A stretch of 64,000 nt of DNA from Arthrobacter sp. YD4 (GCF_030410515.1 NZ_JAUHHD010000001.1:124001-188000), one strand, 5' to 3'; counted from the stretch's first letter, positions 46,357 through 57,343 are shown. The notes: generated by a model from the letters alone, not told the origin. Program-made: numbers and translations.

Positions 46357-46640
46357 TCCTCCTCCTAAGAGTTGTGGGAGTTCTGCGGGAGAGACTTGTG
46401 CTTCCCGGCAGGCGCGGGCACAGGGATATCCCTGTGACGTGGCCTACATATGGAAGTAGCCTAACCGCAAGATGTCCAGATCATGGAACTCCGTTGCCAA
46501 ACCGTGACTCGACAGCACTGTGACGGCTAGCGTCAAGCGCAACGTATTTCAAGTCACAGATTACTGGCTGGTAGGATACGTGCCCGCTTCTCCCGTTCCT
46601 CCTGGATTCCCTCCCTGTTGCCTCTCTCCGAGCCCCTCTC
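46357..46640. promoter_or_regulatory. Intergenic region upstream of transporter system 1
   Basis: No gene is seen. Candidate control elements include an inverted repeat TGACGGCTAGCGTCA at 46521-46535, with five-base arms and a five-base centre, and a pyrimidine-rich tract at 46576-46635 before the end of system 2. A GAGGAGGA ribosome-binding site precedes the binding-protein ATG. The -10 and -35 of system 1 could not be assigned with confidence. Confidence 0.4.
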
Positions 46641-48467
46641 CTAGCTGGCGCCCGAGAGCAGCTGGGCCCGCAGCTCGCGCCGCTCCCGCTGCTTCTCCGG
46701 GTCCGGCAGCGGCACGGCGGCCAGCAGGCGCTGGGTGTACGGCTCCTGGGGGTTCCTCAGGATCTGGTCGCGGCTGCCCTGTTCGACGATCCGGCCCCGC
46801 TGCATCACGCAGATGCGGTCGGCGAGGACATCGACGACGGCGAGGTCGTGGGTGACGAAGAGGCAGGCGAAGCCGAGTTCCTTCTGCAGGTTCTGGAACA
46901 GCTCCAGCACCTTGGCCTGGACCGAGACGTCGAGGGCGGAGGTGGGTTCGTCGGCCACCATCAGCTTTGGCTTCAGGGAGAGGGCCCGGGCGATGCCGAC
47001 GCGCTGCTTCTGGCCGCCCGAGAGTTCGTGCGGGTAGCGGTTGCGGTAGTTGCGCGGCAGCTCCACCTGGTCCAGCAGCGCCTCGATCCGGGTTTGCAGC
47101 TCGGCACCCTTCGCGACGCCGGCCAGGAACATCGGCTCGCCGATGCTCTCGCCGATGGGCAGGCGGGGGTTCAGCGAGGAGGACGGGTCCTGGAAGACCA
47201 TGCCCACGTGGCGGCGCATCTCGTGCAGCTGCCGGCCGTTGCGCTTGGCGGCGGAGATGTCCTGCCCCACCACCTTCATGGTGCCGGCCGCGACGGGCAG
47301 CAGGCCGACGGCGGCGCGTCCGATGGTGGTCTTGCCGGAGCCCGACTCCCCCACCAGGCCGACGACCTGGCCCGGGTAGATCGCCAGGTTGGCGCCCTCC
47401 ACCGCGCGGAAGGCCGGCACCCGGCCCTGCTTGGGGTATTCGATCGCGACGTCGGTCAGTTCCAGGACCGGGTCGCCCTGCGGCTTGGCGGTCTCCGCGG
47501 CGGCGGCGAGGGCCGCGGCGTTGGCCCGTTCCCGGCGGAGAAGTTCCTCGTGCGGGATGGCCTCGAGGTCGGCCTGGGTGGCGGCGGCGAGGGCCGCGGT
47601 GACGTCGACGTCACCGTCGGCCTCCCCGCCCTGGCCCAGGTGCGGCACGGCGTCCAGGAGCGCCTTGGTGTACTCGTGCTTCGGGTTGTGGAAGATCTCC
47701 GCCGCCGTGCCGGTCTCCACAATCACGCCGCGGCGCATGACCGCGATCCGGTCCGCGAGGTCGGCGACGACGCCCATGTCGTGGGTGATCAGGACGATCG
47801 CGCTGTCGAGCTTGTTACGGAGGTTCCGCATCAGGTCCAGGATTTCGGCCTGGACGGTGACGTCGAGGGCCGTGGTGGGCTCGTCGGCGATCAGCAGCTT
47901 GGGGTCGCAGGAGAGCGATTGGGCGATCATGGCGCGTTGCCGCTGGCCGCCGGAGAGCTGGTGCGGGTAGGAGCGGAAGGCCTTCTCCGGATCCGGCAGC
48001 TCCACCAGCTCGAGCATCCGAAGCGCCCGTTCCCTGGCCTGGTCCGGGGAGACCTCGTTGTGCAGCCGGATGGTTTCCACGATCTGCGCCCCGACGGTGT
48101 AGACCGGGTTCAGTGCGGTCATCGGCTCCTGGAAGATGACGGCGACGTCCTTGCCGCGGACGGCCCTGATGTTGGCCTCGCTGCCGCCGAGGAGTTCCTT
48201 GCCGGCCAGCTTGACGCTGCCGCTGACGCGGCTGTTGCTCGGCAGCAGGCCCAGCAGCGCCATGGAGCTGGCGCTCTTGCCGGAGCCGGACTCGCCGACG
48301 ATTGCCAGGACCTCGCCGGCCCGGACCTCGTAGTTCAGCCGGATGGCGGCCGGGACCCATTTCTTGTCCACGCCGAAGTCGACGCTGAGGTCGCGGACCT
48401 CCAGGACGACGTCGCCCTTGCCGGGGGCGGAGGGCTGCGCCGGGTCCACGGTGATGAAGTCAGTCAT
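46641..48467 (-). CDS. Oligopeptide ABC transporter double ATPase, system 2
   Basis: A 608-residue fused ATPase with two nucleotide-binding domains. The first has GESGSGKSA (about residues 59-67), LSGGQRQRA and LIADEPTTALD; the second has GESGSGKTT, LSGGQKQRV and [11 protein letters not shown], with all key residues present. An Ala/Glu-rich linker of about 60 residues joins the halves. It belongs to the system whose binding protein is at 52067-53848, but a plus-strand gene lies between it and its permeases, so it probably has its own promoter in 48468-48543. Confidence 0.93.
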   Translation of the reverse strand: MTDFITVDPAQPSAPGKGDVVLEVRDLSVDFGVDKKWVPAAIRLNYEVRAGEVLAIVGESGSGKSASSMALLGLLPSNSRVSGSVKLAGKELLGGSEANIRAVRGKDVAVIFQEPMTALNPVYTVGAQIVETIRLHNEVSPDQARERALRMLELVELPDPEKAFRSYPHQLSGGQRQRAMIAQSLSCDPKLLIADEPTTALDVTVQAEILDLMRNLRNKLDSAIVLITHDMGVVADLADRIAVMRRGVIVETGTAAEIFHNPKHEYTKALLDAVPHLGQGGEADGDVDVTAALAAATQADLEAIPHEELLRRERANAAALAAAAETAKPQGDPVLELTDVAIEYPKQGRVPAFRAVEGANLAIYPGQVVGLVGESGSGKTTIGRAAVGLLPVAAGTMKVVGQDISAAKRNGRQLHEMRRHVGMVFQDPSSSLNPRLPIGESIGEPMFLAGVAKGAELQTRIEALLDQVELPRNYRNRYPHELSGGQKQRVGIARALSLKPKLMVADEPTSALDVSVQAKVLELFQNLQKELGFACLFVTHDLAVVDVLADRICVMQRGRIVEQGSRDQILRNPQEPYTQRLLAAVPLPDPEKQRERRELRAQLLSGAS

Positions 48468-48543
48468 GATGGGGTGTTCCTTCCGCCGGGCCGCCGCACC
48501 GGGAATTTAGTGCGTTCGGCCGGAATGCTGAAATATGGGGGGC

Positions 48544-49173
48544 ATGAGCACAGTGCCCGATGCCGGTAACGTCGAAATCTTCAAGGCCCGGACCAACAAA
48601 TGGTTCGCCGGCCTGGCCTGGGGTGTGGGGCTGCTGGGCCTGGTCGTGACGGTGGCCTCGGCCGGTCCCGCGGGGCTGCTGGGCACCGCTCCCCTGCTGC
48701 TGGTGGCCTTCCTGGGCTGGCAGTTCTTTTGGCTTCCCGCCGTCGTGGTGCACGACGGCGGGGTCACCCTGGAGAACCCGTTCCGGTCCGTCGAGGTGCC
48801 GTGGGCGGCGCTGGTCCACGTGGACACCCGCTACGCCCTGACGCTCGTGACGGCACAAAAGAGCTACGCCGCATGGGCAGCCCCCGCGCCGGGCATCTGG
48901 GGCGGCCGCAACGCCCGCCCCGAGGACCTGCGCGGGCTGCCGGACACCAGCTACGGCCCGGGCAACTCGGTGCGCCCGGGAGACCTGAAGACCACCGACT
49001 CGGGCCAGGCCGCCCGGCTGGTGCGCAGCCGCTGGCAGGCCCTGGTGGAGAGCGGCGCCCTGGCCGCCGGCGAGGCCGCCACCACCGCGGTGTCCGTGAC
49101 CCCGCGGTGGGCGGCGATCGCCGTCGCCGTGCTGCTGCTGGCGGCCAGCGTCTGGACCGTCGCCGCCGTCTAG
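48544..49173 (+). CDS. PH-domain-like membrane protein inserted in transporter system 2
   Basis: A 209-residue protein with two N-terminal membrane helices (about residues 22-40 and 44-65). A bacterial PH-like beta region follows (VVVHDGGVTLENPFRSVEVPWAALVHVDTRYALTLVTA), and a third helix lies at the C-terminus (WAAIAVAVLLLAASVWTVAAV). A disordered stretch with EDLRGLPDTSYGPGNSV lies between. Function is unknown. It is encoded against the direction of system 2, between the permease and ATPase genes. The ATG at 48544 is chosen over one three codons upstream; no strong ribosome-binding site separates them. Confidence 0.75.
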   Translation: MSTVPDAGNVEIFKARTNKWFAGLAWGVGLLGLVVTVASAGPAGLLGTAPLLLVAFLGWQFFWLPAVVVHDGGVTLENPFRSVEVPWAALVHVDTRYALTLVTAQKSYAAWAAPAPGIWGGRNARPEDLRGLPDTSYGPGNSVRPGDLKTTDSGQAARLVRSRWQALVESGALAAGEAATTAVSVTPRWAAIAVAVLLLAASVWTVAAV

Positions 49174-49201
49174 CCTGCGGCCCGGGTTCGGGGCTGTCAC
49201 C

Positions 49202-50349
49202 TTAGTCGTCCTTGGTGCCATCGAAGGCGGTGACCGCGGACTTTTCCGCTGCCGGCGAGGCACCCGCTGCAGCGGGAGAACCGGCGGGGGTGCCCGCGGC
49301 GGCATCGGCTTCGCGGGCCTTCTTGGCGTTGAACTTCTTCTGCCGCGGGTCGAAGGCATCCCGCAGCCCGTCGCCGATGAAGTTGATGCTCAGGCAGATC
49401 AGCACGATGAACAGGCCGGGGAACCAGAACAGCCAAGGCCGGGTGGCGAAGGCCTGCTGGTTCTGCGAGATGAGCAGGCCCAGGGACGTGTCTGGGGCCT
49501 TGACCCCGACGCCCAGGAAGCTCAGCGCGGTCTCGGTGAGGATGGCCGCGGACATGGTCAGGGTGACGTTGACGATCAGGACGCCGACGGCGTTGGGCAG
49601 GATGTGCTTGAAGATGATCCGGGCGTTGCTGGCACCGGAGATCCGGGCGGCGTCGACGAATTCGCGTTCCCGCAGGGACAGGAACTCGCCGCGCATGAGC
49701 CGGGCGAGGCTGACCCAACTGATCAGGCCGAGGAAGATGCCCAGGGCCAGGACGCCGTTGCTGCTGGCGAAGGAAGCGAACCAGCTGCCGGAGTCACGCC
49801 GGCCGGCCATCTGCGCCATGACCGCCGCGAGCAGCAGCGCCGGGATGATGATGATGACGTCGGTGAGGCGCATCAGGATGGCCTCGGCCCAGCCGCGGAA
49901 GTAGCCGGAAATCGCCCCGACCAGGACGCCGAGCAGGCCGGCGATCAGGCCGATGACCACCATGACGGTGATGGACTGCTGCGCTCCGCGCATGGTCATG
50001 GCGAACAGGTCGCGGCCGATCCGGTCCTGGCCGAAGGGGTGCTCGCCCCAAGCCAGCGGCCAGAGCGAGGAGGTGGGGGCGCCGTCGTTGACCAGGGCGG
50101 AGACCTGCTCGTGGTTGTACTTCCACCAGCCCGGGATGCCGAGGTAGCCCACGGAGGTGAAGGCCATCAGAAAGATGATGGCGAAGACCACCAGGCCGAT
50201 GATCGCGCCGGTGTGGCCGAGGAAGCGCTTGCGTACGATCTGGCCCTGGCTCAGGCCCTTGGCCTCGAGGACGGGTTCTATGCCGGCCGCGGGGGCACCC
50301 TTGAGGGCCGCGTCCTCGGCCATGATTTCGTCTTGCTGGCTTGGCTGGC

Positions 50350-50353
<4 letters not shown>
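49202..50353 (-). CDS. Oligopeptide ABC transporter permease DppC-like, system 2
   Basis: A 383-residue permease. Core motifs are HPFGQDRIGRDLFAMTMRGAQQS, GYFRGWAEAILMRLTDVI and the EAA loop VDAARISGASNARIIFKHILPNAVG. A long Ala/Pro-rich C-terminal tail of about 45 residues is unusual for the family. Its ATG overlaps the DppB stop as ATGA (50350-50353). It is larger than its system 1 counterpart, and the two differ clearly in sequence, so the systems are not recent copies. Confidence 0.92.
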
Positions 50354-51891
<1,538 letters not shown>

Positions 51892-51996
51892 GGGAGTACA
51901 ACCTCGGTATTCAGGTCCTGGGATTGCCGGGACCGGTTGCTGGGTTCGCGCCGGCTGCGGGGATACGGCGGGCCAAACCTCTGTGGGGTGCCGCTA

Positions 51997-52038
51997 GAAA
52001 GGCGTCGGGACCGTGGAGCCTTGGTCCCGACGCCTTTC
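51997..52038 (-). terminator. Terminator-like hairpin after the system 2 binding-protein gene
   Basis: A 16-base perfect stem, GAAAGGCGTCGGGACC with its complement, encloses a ten-base loop. It begins 29 bases after the binding-protein stop on the minus strand. As in system 1, it would make the binding protein more abundant than the permeases. Confidence 0.85.
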
Positions 52039-52066
52039 GCCAGCACGTGTTACTTGCGGTCGTCGG

Positions 52067-53848
52067 CTACTTCTGAGCCCACTCCCAGAAGTTCCACCAG
52101 ACGCCGGTCTGGTTCGGCATGTACTTCACACCGGTGATGCGGTCGGAGTAGGCGTCAACGCCCACTGCCTGGAACAGCGGCAGACCGTACGCGGAATCCC
52201 AGATCTTCTTGTCGATCTGCTGGATGAGGCCGTCCTGCTTGCTCTTGTCGGTGGTGACGATCAGCTCGTCCATCAACTTGTCAGCATCCTTGTCGGAGAA
52301 CTTGTTGAAGTTGGAGTCGTTGCCGGTCTTGAAGATCTGCGGGACGCCGGAAACGCCGACACCCGGGTTGATCCAGCCGAAGATGGTGGCGTCGTAGCCA
52401 CCCTTGCCCAGGGCCTTGCCCCAGTCGGACTTGCCGAGACCGCCGTCGACGATCTTGAAGCCGGCCTTGGCGGCGGACTCGCGGATCAGGGAGAAGGCGT
52501 CAACGCGGTTGGGGTTGTCCTTGTTGTACATGATGCGGACTTCGGGGGTGGCACCGTTGAGCAGCTTCTTGGCGCCGTCGATGTCGACGTCCTGGTACGC
52601 GGAGGAGCCGTTGTTCTTGACCGAGTCGGCGTAGGCGGCCTGGTCCGGAACGAACAGCTGGGAGTCAAGCGGCTTGGCCTTGTCGTCCAGCTTCTTGACG
52701 ATCTTGTCGACGATGTCCTTGCGCGGGACGGTCTTCATGAACGCCTCGCGGACGTTCTTGTCCGCGAACGGGCCGCTGTAGTTCAGGTCGATGTGATCGT
52801 AGGAGAGCTGGTTGCCCTGGTCGACGGTCACGCCTTGGCTCTGCAGCGCCTTGAGCTGGTCCACCGTGTCGGCGGAGGCCTGCGGGGCGATGATGTCCGC
52901 CTCGCCGTTCTTCAGCGCCTGGACCTGGGCGGCGGAGTCACCGATGTAGCGGACGGTGATTTCGTCCAGCTTGGCGTCCGGGCCCCAGTTGTAGTCCTTA
53001 TTCTTGACCATGGTCAAGGACTGGTCCTGGTTGATGGTCTTGACGACGTACGGGCCATTGGAGAGGAAGAGCTCCGGGTCGGCCGGCAGGGTCTTGGTGT
53101 CGAAGCCGGTGTTCCAGAGGTCCGACATGGCCTTGAGCTGCGCATTGGCGGGCTTCGGGGCCTTGGAGTCGCCGCGGGGCATGCCCTTGAGCAGGCTCAC
53201 GAACGCCTTGGCGTCGGCCAGGCCGGCCTTCTTGGCCAGGACGTGCGCGGGGATGTCGATGCCCGGGCCGCCGAGGGCGATTTCCCAGTCGGCGAACGGC
53301 TTGGAGTACTTGATGGTCATCGACTTGCCGTCGTCGCTCAGCTCCGGGAAGTCGGTGAGCGCCAGGCCGGTGGGGTCACCGGCGTAGGAGAAGTAGGAGG
53401 TACCGGTCTTCGCATCGGCGTCTGCGTCGTTGTAGTAGCCGGAGAAGGCCGCCCACTGCAGCAGGAGGTCGGCGGTGGTGACGGGGGTGCCGTCGGACCA
53501 CTTCACGCCGTCGTTGATGGTGTATTTCACCGTCAGCGGGTTATCGGAGGTCTTCTCCATCTTGCCGAACTTTTCGTTGCGGACAACGTTCAGCTTGTTA
53601 TCGATGTAGTAGAAGCCCGAGTGGGTGGCGTAGCTGACCTTCGAGTTGATGTCAGTGTTGCCGTCGGCGGTGTTCGGGTTGAACGTGTTGAACGCGTTAA
53701 CCTCGACGACCGTTGCCGATCCGCCGGTTTTGCCTGCCGCGGCTGACGACGACGGGGTTGACCCGCCGCTGTTGCCGGCGCAGGCGCTGAGTGCGAGTGC
53801 AGCTGCCGCTGCCACCCCCACCGCTTTGGAAATACGACCGAAGCGCAT
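52067..53848 (-). CDS. Oligopeptide-binding lipoprotein, system 2
   Basis: A 593-residue family 5 solute-binding protein. The signal peptide ends in ALALSACAG, with the acylated cysteine near residue 22. SBP_bac_5 features include WSDGTPVTTADLLLQWAAF and DIDGAKKLLNGATPEVRIMYN. The ATG at 53848 follows a textbook AAGGAGG site by five bases; the in-frame extension to 53911 crosses this site and is rejected. First gene of system 2, which differs from system 1 in having the enlarged permease and the inserted PH-like gene. Confidence 0.94.
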   Translation of the reverse strand: MRFGRISKAVGVAAAAALALSACAGNSGGSTPSSSAAAGKTGGSATVVEVNAFNTFNPNTADGNTDINSKVSYATHSGFYYIDNKLNVVRNEKFGKMEKTSDNPLTVKYTINDGVKWSDGTPVTTADLLLQWAAFSGYYNDADADAKTGTSYFSYAGDPTGLALTDFPELSDDGKSMTIKYSKPFADWEIALGGPGIDIPAHVLAKKAGLADAKAFVSLLKGMPRGDSKAPKPANAQLKAMSDLWNTGFDTKTLPADPELFLSNGPYVVKTINQDQSLTMVKNKDYNWGPDAKLDEITVRYIGDSAAQVQALKNGEADIIAPQASADTVDQLKALQSQGVTVDQGNQLSYDHIDLNYSGPFADKNVREAFMKTVPRKDIVDKIVKKLDDKAKPLDSQLFVPDQAAYADSVKNNGSSAYQDVDIDGAKKLLNGATPEVRIMYNKDNPNRVDAFSLIRESAAKAGFKIVDGGLGKSDWGKALGKGGYDATIFGWINPGVGVSGVPQIFKTGNDSNFNKFSDKDADKLMDELIVTTDKSKQDGLIQQIDKKIWDSAYGLPLFQAVGVDAYSDRITGVKYMPNQTGVWWNFWEWAQK

Positions 53849-54055
53849 TCCGCCTCCTTGTTTCTGTGGTGTGGATGAGACCTGCGCCAACGGCACCGGC
53901 CAGACGCCCACACTCCCCCAGCGGCAGTGTGGTTCGTCTCACATGGCATGAACTGTAAACCCGGGATAGGGCGGAATGGTGGGAAATTCGGACAGCACTA
54001 TCGTTCGTTATCGAGCTGTAACAAACTATGATTCCGCCGTGTAAATTTTGTGAAA

Positions 54056-54069
54056 ATTCGTTGACGAAT
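54056..54069. promoter_or_regulatory. Inverted repeat ATTCGTTGACGAAT upstream of system 2
   Basis: Six-base perfect arms ATTCGT and ACGAAT flank TG. It lies in the A/T-rich 299-base gap between the photolyase gene end and system 2, about 210 bases before the binding-protein start. It is a candidate operator for system 2; the rest of 53849-54147 shows no gene, only several CGTTA/TAACG motifs. Confidence 0.4.
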
Positions 54070-54147
54070 ACGTTACCGGGGGCTATTGACGGCCCGGCAG
54101 AAATCCGCTTGACGGCGCCCGCACGAGCTCTCCCAGTTAAGCGGTAA

Positions 54148-55758
54148 TTACCGGGCTCCCCGTGAAGTGAGCCGGTTCCCCGGATTGCCGCCCGCCAGCA
54201 GGGCCTCCGCGCGGCTCCGGTGGCGGGCCCGGGTCTCCGGATCCATCCCGTCCAGCAACGAGACGACCACCCGCGACCGTGGGTTCGCGGCGAACACCTC
54301 CCGGTGGTCCGCGATGAACGACCAGTACAGCCCGTCCCAGTCCGCGGCCCACTCTCCCGGCGGGAGGTCCGACATCTTCTTCAGGTAGTTACTGCCGGAG
54401 ACGTAGGGCTTGGTGGTGATGGCGTCCCCGGCCGCGAACTGGCTCATGGCGTAGACGTTGGGGACCATCACCCAGTCGTAGGCGTCGATGAACAGTTCCA
54501 TGAACCACTCGTAGACGGCATCCGGGTGGATGCGCAGCAGGGACATGGCGTTGCCGAGGACCATCAGCCGTTCGATGTGGTGGGCGTAGCCGGTGGCCAG
54601 GACGCGGGAGATCACCAGGTCCACCGGCGCCAGGCCGGTGCCCGCGTCCCACCAGCCCTCACCCAGTTCATTCCGATGGCCCAGCCGGTTTGCGCTGCGC
54701 AGGGCACGGCCGCCGGTGCGGTAGGTGGCGCGCATGTATTCGCGCCAGCCGATGACCTGCCGGATAAAGCCTTCCACCGAGGCCAGGGGCGTAGCCTCTG
54801 TGGCTCCGTCCAGGACAGCCTCGACCACCTCCCGTGGGTCCAGCAGGCCGATGTTCAGGGCCGGGGTGAGCAGGCCGTGGGCGATGAACGGGTGGCCGGC
54901 GGAGATGGCGTCCTCGTAGGGGCCGAAGTCGTTCAGCCGGTCCCGGACGAATTCACGCAGATGGTCCCGGGCCTCCCCGGCGCTGGTGGGCCAGGCGAAA
55001 AGCTTCGGGTCCCCTGGGGCGTCCGGGAACTCCCTGGCCACCCAGTCGATCGCGTCGGCGACGTCGCGGTGCTGGCCGGCCTGCGGGCCCCCGTCGAGCT
55101 GTTCCGTCGCGGGTCCGTCCAGTCCCGTCAGGTCGAAGCTGCCCTGCGGCTCGACGGCGGGATGGCCGGCGAACCGGCCCACCGCGGCGGGGGTATAGCC
55201 GCGCGGCAGCTTCTTGCGGTTCTCCGCGTCGAAGGACCACTTGCCGCCCACGGGCCGACCACCCTCCATCAGGAGGTCCAGCCTGCGGCGCTGCCACACA
55301 TAGAAGTCGTGCATGCGTGCGGTTTTCCCGGCAAACCAGTTGTCGATGTCCCGGCGGCTGGTGAGGAAGTTCGGGGTCTCCAGCACGTCGGCCACGCGCG
55401 GCCGGTAGCCGCCGTCGTTCAGCGCGGCGCCCAGGTCCCGCTCCAGCCAGTCGTCGACGACGTCGAACCACGTCACCCGGGACGGGCGGCGGCTGCGGAC
55501 CAGCTCGGCCAGCTGATCGCCGGAGGGCCGCCCGGCGTCGCTGGCCAGGACCTCCACCTCGAAGCCGCGGCCGCGCAGCCGGCGGGCGAATCGGGTCATC
55601 GTGGCCCGGTGCAACACCAGCTTCTGGGCATGGAACGAGTACTGGCGGAACATCAGATCGTGCTCGATCAGTACGAACACGGTGCCGGCCGCCGCGTCCA
55701 GGTGCTGGTCGAACAGCTGGTGCGGGAGGACAAGGCGCAGTTCCGGGCCGGGGCTCAT
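54148..55758 (-). CDS. Cryptochrome/photolyase-family protein (FeS-BCP-like) lacking all cysteines
   Basis: A 536-residue flavoprotein of the DPRP/FeS-BCP branch. Features include LRLVLPHQLFDQHLD at the N-terminus, a lumazine-antenna-type alpha/beta domain, then the FAD domain with FIRQVIGWREYMRATYRTGG and GYAHHIERLMVLGNAMSLLRI. The C-terminal domain has ELFIDAYDWVMVPNVYAMSQFA. Typical FeS-BCPs bind a [4Fe-4S] cluster by four Cys, three of them in the segment after MSD. Here that segment reads KMSDLPPGEWAADWDGLYW and the protein contains no cysteine. Start is ATG at 55758, six bases after TATCGT. It is probably a (6-4) photolyase-like repair enzyme or a photoreceptor. Confidence 0.88.
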   Translation of the reverse strand: MSPGPELRLVLPHQLFDQHLDAAAGTVFVLIEHDLMFRQYSFHAQKLVLHRATMTRFARRLRGRGFEVEVLASDAGRPSGDQLAELVRSRRPSRVTWFDVVDDWLERDLGAALNDGGYRPRVADVLETPNFLTSRRDIDNWFAGKTARMHDFYVWQRRRLDLLMEGGRPVGGKWSFDAENRKKLPRGYTPAAVGRFAGHPAVEPQGSFDLTGLDGPATEQLDGGPQAGQHRDVADAIDWVAREFPDAPGDPKLFAWPTSAGEARDHLREFVRDRLNDFGPYEDAISAGHPFIAHGLLTPALNIGLLDPREVVEAVLDGATEATPLASVEGFIRQVIGWREYMRATYRTGGRALRSANRLGHRNELGEGWWDAGTGLAPVDLVISRVLATGYAHHIERLMVLGNAMSLLRIHPDAVYEWFMELFIDAYDWVMVPNVYAMSQFAAGDAITTKPYVSGSNYLKKMSDLPPGEWAADWDGLYWSFIADHREVFAANPRSRVVVSLLDGMDPETRARHRSRAEALLAGGNPGNRLTSRGAR

Positions 55759-55808
55759 GACCCAACGATAAAGGACTCCACGCGGCGGTCCCCGGCCTCA
55801 GCCCTGAG

Positions 55809-56711
55809 TCAACCCAGGTCCAGGGCCTTGAGGACGCGGGCGACGCGGGCCCGCTGCTCCGTGTCCAGCCCCCGGATGGGCAGCGGAAGGCTCGGCCCTT
55901 GGACGAGGCCCAGCTGTTCGGCCACCGCCGCAACAACGCGGAGGCTGCCGCCGAACTCCTGGAAGAGTTCCCACAGCGGGCCCAGCCGCGTGGACTCCGC
56001 CGCCGCGTCCGCGGCCCTTCCCTCCTGGACGGCCCGCGTGATGGTGAGCGCAGGCCCGGGCAGCGTCCCGGCGATCACGGAGTACCAGGCGTCGCAGCCA
56101 GCTGCCAGCCCGGCCGCGGCGGAAGCATCCCCGGAGATGCCGATGGTGACATGGGCGGGGATGACGGCCCGGATCCCCGCGACCCGCGCTCGGGCCTCCG
56201 CCGGTCCGGCGGGGACGGCCGGGATCTTGATCGAAGCGATCCCCGGGAGCGCCGCGATGTCCGAGTACAGTTCGGTGGTGAAGGTGAAGCGGGTGGTCCC
56301 GGGATTGTCGTAGACAATGACGGGCAGCCCCGTGTGCCCCGCGACCGTCTCGAAGAGCCCGAAGACGTCGTCCGCGGTGAGTGGCTGGTAGGTCATCGGG
56401 GCGAGCAGGACTCCTGCGGCGCCGGCGCCTTCGGCGGCGTCGATATGGCGGAGGACGTCTGAGGTGCGAAGCGCGCCCACCCCGACGAACACTGGCACGT
56501 CGCCGGCGTTGGCGACAGCCAGGCGTGCCACACCGGCCCGCTCCTCCGGGCTGAGGTAGGCGTAGGAGCCGGTGGACCCGAGGGCCGTGATCGAGTCAAC
56601 CCCGGCCGCGGCCAAGCGCCGGACGAGGCCACCGAACGCACCCTCATCAACCGCGTCCCGTGTCAGCGGCGTCAGGGGGAAGGCACTCAGGCCGGTAAAG
56701 CTGGGGTTCAC
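55809..56711 (-). CDS. DapA-family (dihydrodipicolinate synthase-like) aldolase/lyase
   Basis: A 300-residue TIM-barrel protein of the DHDPS/N-acetylneuraminate lyase family. Signatures are LGSTGSYAYLSPEER (in place of the usual GTTGE), VIVYDNP with the catalytic Tyr, and the Schiff-base lysine in ASIKIPA. The arginine of true DHDPS that binds the substrate carboxylate is not seen at its usual place, so it is probably another pyruvate- or ketoacid-using aldolase. Start is GTG at 56711 with AAGGAG six bases upstream. It precedes the photolyase gene by 50 bases in the same direction. Confidence 0.88.
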   Translation of the reverse strand: MNPSFTGLSAFPLTPLTRDAVDEGAFGGLVRRLAAAGVDSITALGSTGSYAYLSPEERAGVARLAVANAGDVPVFVGVGALRTSDVLRHIDAAEGAGAAGVLLAPMTYQPLTADDVFGLFETVAGHTGLPVIVYDNPGTTRFTFTTELYSDIAALPGIASIKIPAVPAGPAEARARVAGIRAVIPAHVTIGISGDASAAAGLAAGCDAWYSVIAGTLPGPALTITRAVQEGRAADAAAESTRLGPLWELFQEFGGSLRVVAAVAEQLGLVQGPSLPLPIRGLDTEQRARVARVLKALDLG

Positions 56712-56791
56712 TGGATGCTCCTTGCCATGGCGGCCCACTGTATAGGCGGGCCCGAAGGGCAGCGGCCGGCCCTTGCGCCTAGAATACTGAC

Positions 56792-57343
56792 ATGCCCACA
56801 CGTGTTCACGAGTTTGACTGGCCAGACCGGGTGGTCGTCGGCACCATCGGCGTTCCGGGGGCGCGGACGTTTTACCTCCAGGTGAACGCCGGGTCGCAGA
56901 CGGTGAGCATCGCCCTCGAGAAGCAGCAGTCGGCCCAGCTGGCGGAGAAGATCGACGAGATCCTCGACCAGCTCTTCACCGTCGACGGCAATCCCTTCAG
57001 CGTGCCGACCAGCACACCGGTCGAACTGGTCGACAACGATCCGCTGGCACCCGTCCAGGAGCAGTTCCGCGCGGGTGCCATGACGCTGGGCTGGGACCCG
57101 ACGACGGCCCAAATCATCATCGAGGCCTACCCGATCACCGACGTCGACGCCGATGAGGACGATGATTCGTTCGACGACGACGCGGACGACCGCGAGATGC
57201 TCCTGGTGCGCATGCCGGTGGGAACCGCGCGGGCCTTCGCCAAACGCACCCGGGAGATCGTGGGAGCCGGGCGTCCGACCTGCCCGCTCTGCGGCTACCC
57301 GATGGACCCCGACGGTCACACCTGCACCCTTCCCGGCATGTGA
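56792..57343 (+). CDS. DUF3090 protein
   Basis: A 183-residue actinobacterial protein with the family start FDWPDRVVVGTIGVPGARTFYLQ. A central acidic stretch follows (DADEDDDSFDDDADDRE), then MPVGTARAFAKR and a C-terminal zinc-ribbon-like CPLCGYPMDPDGHTC. DUF3090 is usually followed by a SCO1664-type protein and a phosphoglycerate mutase; here the next gene is convergent, so that neighbourhood is broken. Start is ATG at 56792, six bases after a TAGAAT -10, so leaderless. Function is unknown. Confidence 0.93.
   Translation: MPTRVHEFDWPDRVVVGTIGVPGARTFYLQVNAGSQTVSIALEKQQSAQLAEKIDEILDQLFTVDGNPFSVPTSTPVELVDNDPLAPVQEQFRAGAMTLGWDPTTAQIIIEAYPITDVDADEDDDSFDDDADDREMLLVRMPVGTARAFAKRTREIVGAGRPTCPLCGYPMDPDGHTCTLPGM

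Noticed and set aside
43216..46368. A 1,050-codon open frame on the plus strand
   Set aside because: It lies opposite the DppB and binding-protein genes of system 1, whose protein families are certain. Long antisense frames are expected in GC-rich DNA with strong third-position bias.
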